A DNA stretch of 35,869 bases from Schizophyllum amplum (lineage: Eukaryota; Basidiomycota; Agaricomycetes; Agaricales; Schizophyllaceae): contig VDMD01000199.1 of assembly GCA_007026445.1 (NCBI GenBank), positions 1 to 35,869 of the forward strand. Direction: 5' to 3'. Below the pieces are notes generated by a model, which was not told the origin of the DNA, did not search any database, and saw only the letters and a program-made list of their open reading frames with translations. The position numbers were made by a program, and so were the translations under genes. Of the stretch, positions 32,529 to 35,869 are shown in pieces; position 1 is the stretch's first letter; each line of letters opens with the position of its first letter.

Positions 32529-35212
32529 ATGCGCCTGCCTGAGCACGACTCGACTGACAGCCTATCTGCCTCGCCCGACAGCGCCGCCACCCTCGGCCCC
32601 GCAGGCGTCTCGAACGGCGCCGGCCCGTCGAACGGGCTCAAGAAGGGGCTCGCCACCAACGGTGCGACCGCGCTGGCGGGCAACGGGGCTGCTGTGGCGA
32701 AGCGTGGCAAGCTCGTCGCGCGCGTCGATCTGCAGGGCAAGCCGCTTTACTCGGGCTCATACGTAGATCGAGAAGAATACATACGGCTGGTCGTACAGAG
32801 CCTGCGCGATGTGGGTTACGAGTGCGTCCTGCATTCATCTGACTTATACATCCTCATCTCACCCATTCGCAGGGAGTCAGCCACCACATTAGAGTCAGAG
32901 TCCGGCTACGCCATGGAGACGCCGGACGTGTCGGATTTCAGACAATTCGTGATGGAGGGCTCATGACGAAGGCAGAATCAGTCTTGACACGTCTAGTTGG
33001 CTCAGGCGACGAAGCTGGCCTATGGGTGTGTTACCAAGCAAAAACCATATCCCCATCATCACTCACCTCCGGTCTGCAGGATGCCAGATTCTTGATATGC
33101 CAGCAGAAGTATTTGGAGCTTTGGAAGCCAAGAAGGTCTCGGCAGCCCTGAACGTCCTAAGGAATGAGATACGGCCGATGGGGCTGGAACCAGAGCGGCT
33201 ACATCTTCTGTCAAGGTATATCCCTGCGCATTCGCGAATGGTACAATGGATCTTAACGAACGCAGTTATCTCATGTGCGAACACCCCGATGATCTGCGAG
33301 AACGAGCACAATGGGATGGAACATTGGGCCCGTTAAAATACACAGTGCGTCGTTTCTGTATGATTCGTCCTCTTGCTCACCACGCGCCGCAGGATTTGTC
33401 CCCTCCTCCCTCATGATTCCACCACAGCGCATCGTCTCCTTACTTGAACAATCACGATCCTGGCAGCAATCACGATGCCTCTACCATAACTCTCCGGCAT
33501 ACTCCCTGGGTTATTCATTATATACTGACCACCAGTGTGACAAGGACGCCTTTCCGTCGGTGAACACCTTGAAATTGCAAGCGCATTCAGACGAAGTAGG
33601 GGTGTGGCATGGAGCCACGACGGGCGGTACCTGGCGAGCGCTAGCAAGGACCAAACTGCGATCATCTGGATGATAGGGGTGAGCTGCCTGCATCCCTTTG
33701 CCTCCTCTCCGGCGCTGATCACCATCCATTGCCAGCCGCAGTCTGATCCAAATTTGAGGGACGTCCGTCCGCACCATATACTGCGCGACCACCCCTTCCC
33801 GGTCAGCTGTATAGCGTGGTCACTGGACGATTCTGTTCTTCTCACGGGGTCAGAGGCCCAGATACGACTGTGGAACACCAGGGTAGGTGGCCGTTCACGA
33901 TGGCCGAAGCCCTCTTCTGAGCTACATTCATCCTAGACTGGCCTGTGTATACGATTACTTGAGGAGCACTCGGAGACGGTAACGTCGCTGGAGTGGTTGC
34001 CAGATGGATCCGGCTTCGGTCCGGCGGGTTGGACAGGCAGATTATTCGATGGGTAAGTGCTGTCACTCCTAGCGCTCGACCATGTTGCTCACCGCCGACT
34101 ACTGCAGGATGCGGCAGGCGGCAAGATCGATTCATGGGACGAAGCAGCAGTCCGCGTCACTGATCTTGCCGTGACACCGGACTGCAGGCGGCTGGTCGTC
34201 GTCGGCCTAATTGGCGTGCCGCCGTTGGAGCCGTCGCGGGACGGGCGGACGGTGTCGGGAGTGGGGGTGGCAATATGACACTGGAAGACCTCGTTGACCA
34301 GCACAAGATGATTGTGTATGATCTGATAACGCAGGAGGAAGAGATGTATGTACTTTCTGCCGTCAATCTATGTTCCTTGCTGAATTATTGCAGGACGCTG
34401 TCACTCGAGGGCGACTTATCGAGCGTCAAGATATCCAGCGACTGCCAGTTCGCGCTGATCAACCACGCACCGAATGTGTGTTTCTTTCCTCTGTTTGTCC
34501 CGTCAGTCTTCGTTGACGTGCCTTGTTTGCAGGAAATTCATCTATATGATCTGATTTCCGGGCGTTTGACACGCAAGTTCACGGGCCAGCAGCAGGGACA
34601 CCACATCATCCGGAGCTGCTTTGGTGGCGTGGACGGTAACTTTGTCGTCAAGTGGAAGCGAGGGTTTGTTCCACTTTTATCCGCTACAAAAGATCTTACT
34701 TACCACAATGCCTCAGACGGCAAGGTATACCTCTGGCACCGCGATACCGGAGCGCTGCTCGAGGTGTTACCCGGGCATGGTCCAGGAAGCGTGAACGCGG
34801 TGGCGTGGAATCCAACACGGGAGCGCATGTTTGCGTCGTGCTCGATGATTGCATGGTCTACGTGTGGGAGCCGCCCCCGCCGCCACGCATAGAGGAGCTG
34901 TCGCAGGAGGATGTGAAGGGCAAGGGGAAGACGAGGCAGCTCTGGGAGGGAGATGGCGTGCGTCATCGTCGCGTATACACTGAGCCAATCTGCCTGCCCT
35001 CTGGCGCTTGCACCGATGAGCGCTTGAGCGCTACTGACTATTCGCATATCAATCGTTTCGGATCCTTCATTGCATCTTTCCCTTCTCCCATTGTGTACCC
35101 CAAGTTATATCTCAGCTTCACCCCGCTACGCACAAGCTCAAGGCTGCCTACTACCATCTCACTTACTTACATGTCTTTGTTGCGTATCATGAACTCTCTG
35201 ATAATGACCTGA
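32529..35212 (+). pseudogene. Gid7/WDR26-like WD40 gene broken by about eight one-base frameshifts
   Basis: Homologue of Gid7/WDR26, a subunit of the GID/CTLH E3 ubiquitin ligase. A LisH-like start (EEYIRLVVQSLRDVGY...SATTLESESGYAME) and a CTLH region (QQKYLEL, SAALNVLRNE) precede a WD40 propeller: WSHDGRYLASASKDQTAIIW, SETVTSLEWLPDGSGF, RSCFGGVDGNFVV, DGKVYLWHRDTG, VNAVAWNPTRERMFASCS. Introns fit at 32822-32872, 33026-33079, 33216-33265, 33345-33392, 33679-33735, 33883-33936, 34053-34107, 34346-34393, 34476-34532, 34664-34716. Exons do not join in frame: one base is missing near 32964, 33119, 33345 (least certain), 33600, 34018, 34267 and 34844, and one is extra near 34651. No in-frame point stop was seen and family residues are kept. 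This means either a young pseudogene or a consensus-error patch. The 3' end is uncertain. Confidence 0.8.
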
Positions 35213-35869
35213 ATGTATGTATTCAACATAAATTGTGCTAATAGACAAGTCGACTATGAATTGAGCCAGGGATCCTTGAGCTGAGCTTGAGTACTTGAAG
35301 TTGTACTTGATGTCCCTCTAGTACAAAGATGGCTCCATAAATCAACAATCATGTGACCGTGAGTGTTAACGCGGTCACACGCATGCCGCGTGCACCTTGC
35401 TTTCGTCCAGTTTCCTTTACCTCCGCGTCTCTGCTTCATCCCCTTTGATCGCGATATGGAAGACGTCCTGCCTGCTTAGGGAGACGCTCCAAGGATCCTC
35501 GCAGACCGAAACACTGCGCTCAATTCTACATTGACTCGTTCTTCGCCCTCAACGAAACCGACTACGAGCACGCACTACGGGAGCGACCGCAAAGTGGTGG
35601 TGTATTGTGGAGGAACACGTTACACAGACGGGCTGGAAGGCATAAACACGCCTTCCTGGACATCTGCTGGGCTCCTCGCTACTCTGCGCTCCCTTGAAGA
35701 CATTGACGCTATGATGGCCGCGATGGAATTATGCCAGTGCCATATGTATCAATGGCCGAGCAGGTGGGAATGGATACACGCGCCACGTAGGGGCAGGTCT
35801 GGCTCGTTCTCTGAAGCGTTGCTGCAAATCGTGTGCTTCGTGACAGAAGTCCTGACATGGGCGCCAGAC
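35213..35869 (+). other. Right edge, unrecognised open frame reaching the window end
   Basis: Past the WD40 gene the sequence is first AT-rich. From 35480 to the edge one plus frame has no stop for 130 codons; its first ATG is at 35711. A second plus frame is open to about 35697, so the coding frame, if any, is undecided. No family motif recognised. It could be part of a gene continuing to the right. Confidence 0.2.

Overview
The window reads as nuclear DNA of a mushroom-forming basidiomycete (Agaricomycetes; a polypore-like fungus would fit). The signs are many very short introns (about 42-78 nt, GTRNGT donors, CTRAY branch sites, YAG acceptors), several unrelated F-box genes, and an F-box leader of a type common in basidiomycetes. 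No rRNA, tRNA, CRISPR array or bacterial-style operon was seen.

Left third (1-15.1 kb): a small peptide-synthetase cluster. A multimodular nonribosomal peptide synthetase (NRPS1, minus strand, half-C/A-T-C-A, running off the left edge) lies downstream of a second minus-strand gene. That second gene (NRPS2, 778 aa) is a complete adenylation enzyme with a half-condensation-like N-terminus and no carrier domain. NRPS2 is divergent from a full-length 1465-aa ABCC-type exporter. The promoters of all three carry the same 9-mer AATCAGATA with GATAAG-type neighbours, close to the iron-responsive GATA-factor site ATCWGATAA. I infer, without proof, an iron-regulated hydroxamate-siderophore-type locus: two synthetase proteins plus an exporter. 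NRPS1 has one apparent single-base loss inside its first C domain.

Middle (15.1-23.5 kb): two plus-strand F-box genes, a nine-exon TLC-domain membrane protein, and a convergent minus-strand F-box-like gene with a coiled-coil leader. All four are intact.

Right (23.5-35.9 kb): a 4.6-kb stretch without a recognisable gene, then an Ecl1-type zinc-binding regulator gene with a clear TATA box. A further 3 kb without a firm gene precedes a Gid7/WDR26-like WD40 gene (GID/CTLH ubiquitin ligase subunit). Its protein family match is clear throughout, but its frame is broken about eight times by one-base indels, unlike any neighbour. The last 650 bases hold only an unrecognised open frame.

Exon coordinates were worked out by hand from splice consensus, reading-frame closure and family motifs. 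There was no transcript support and no database search.
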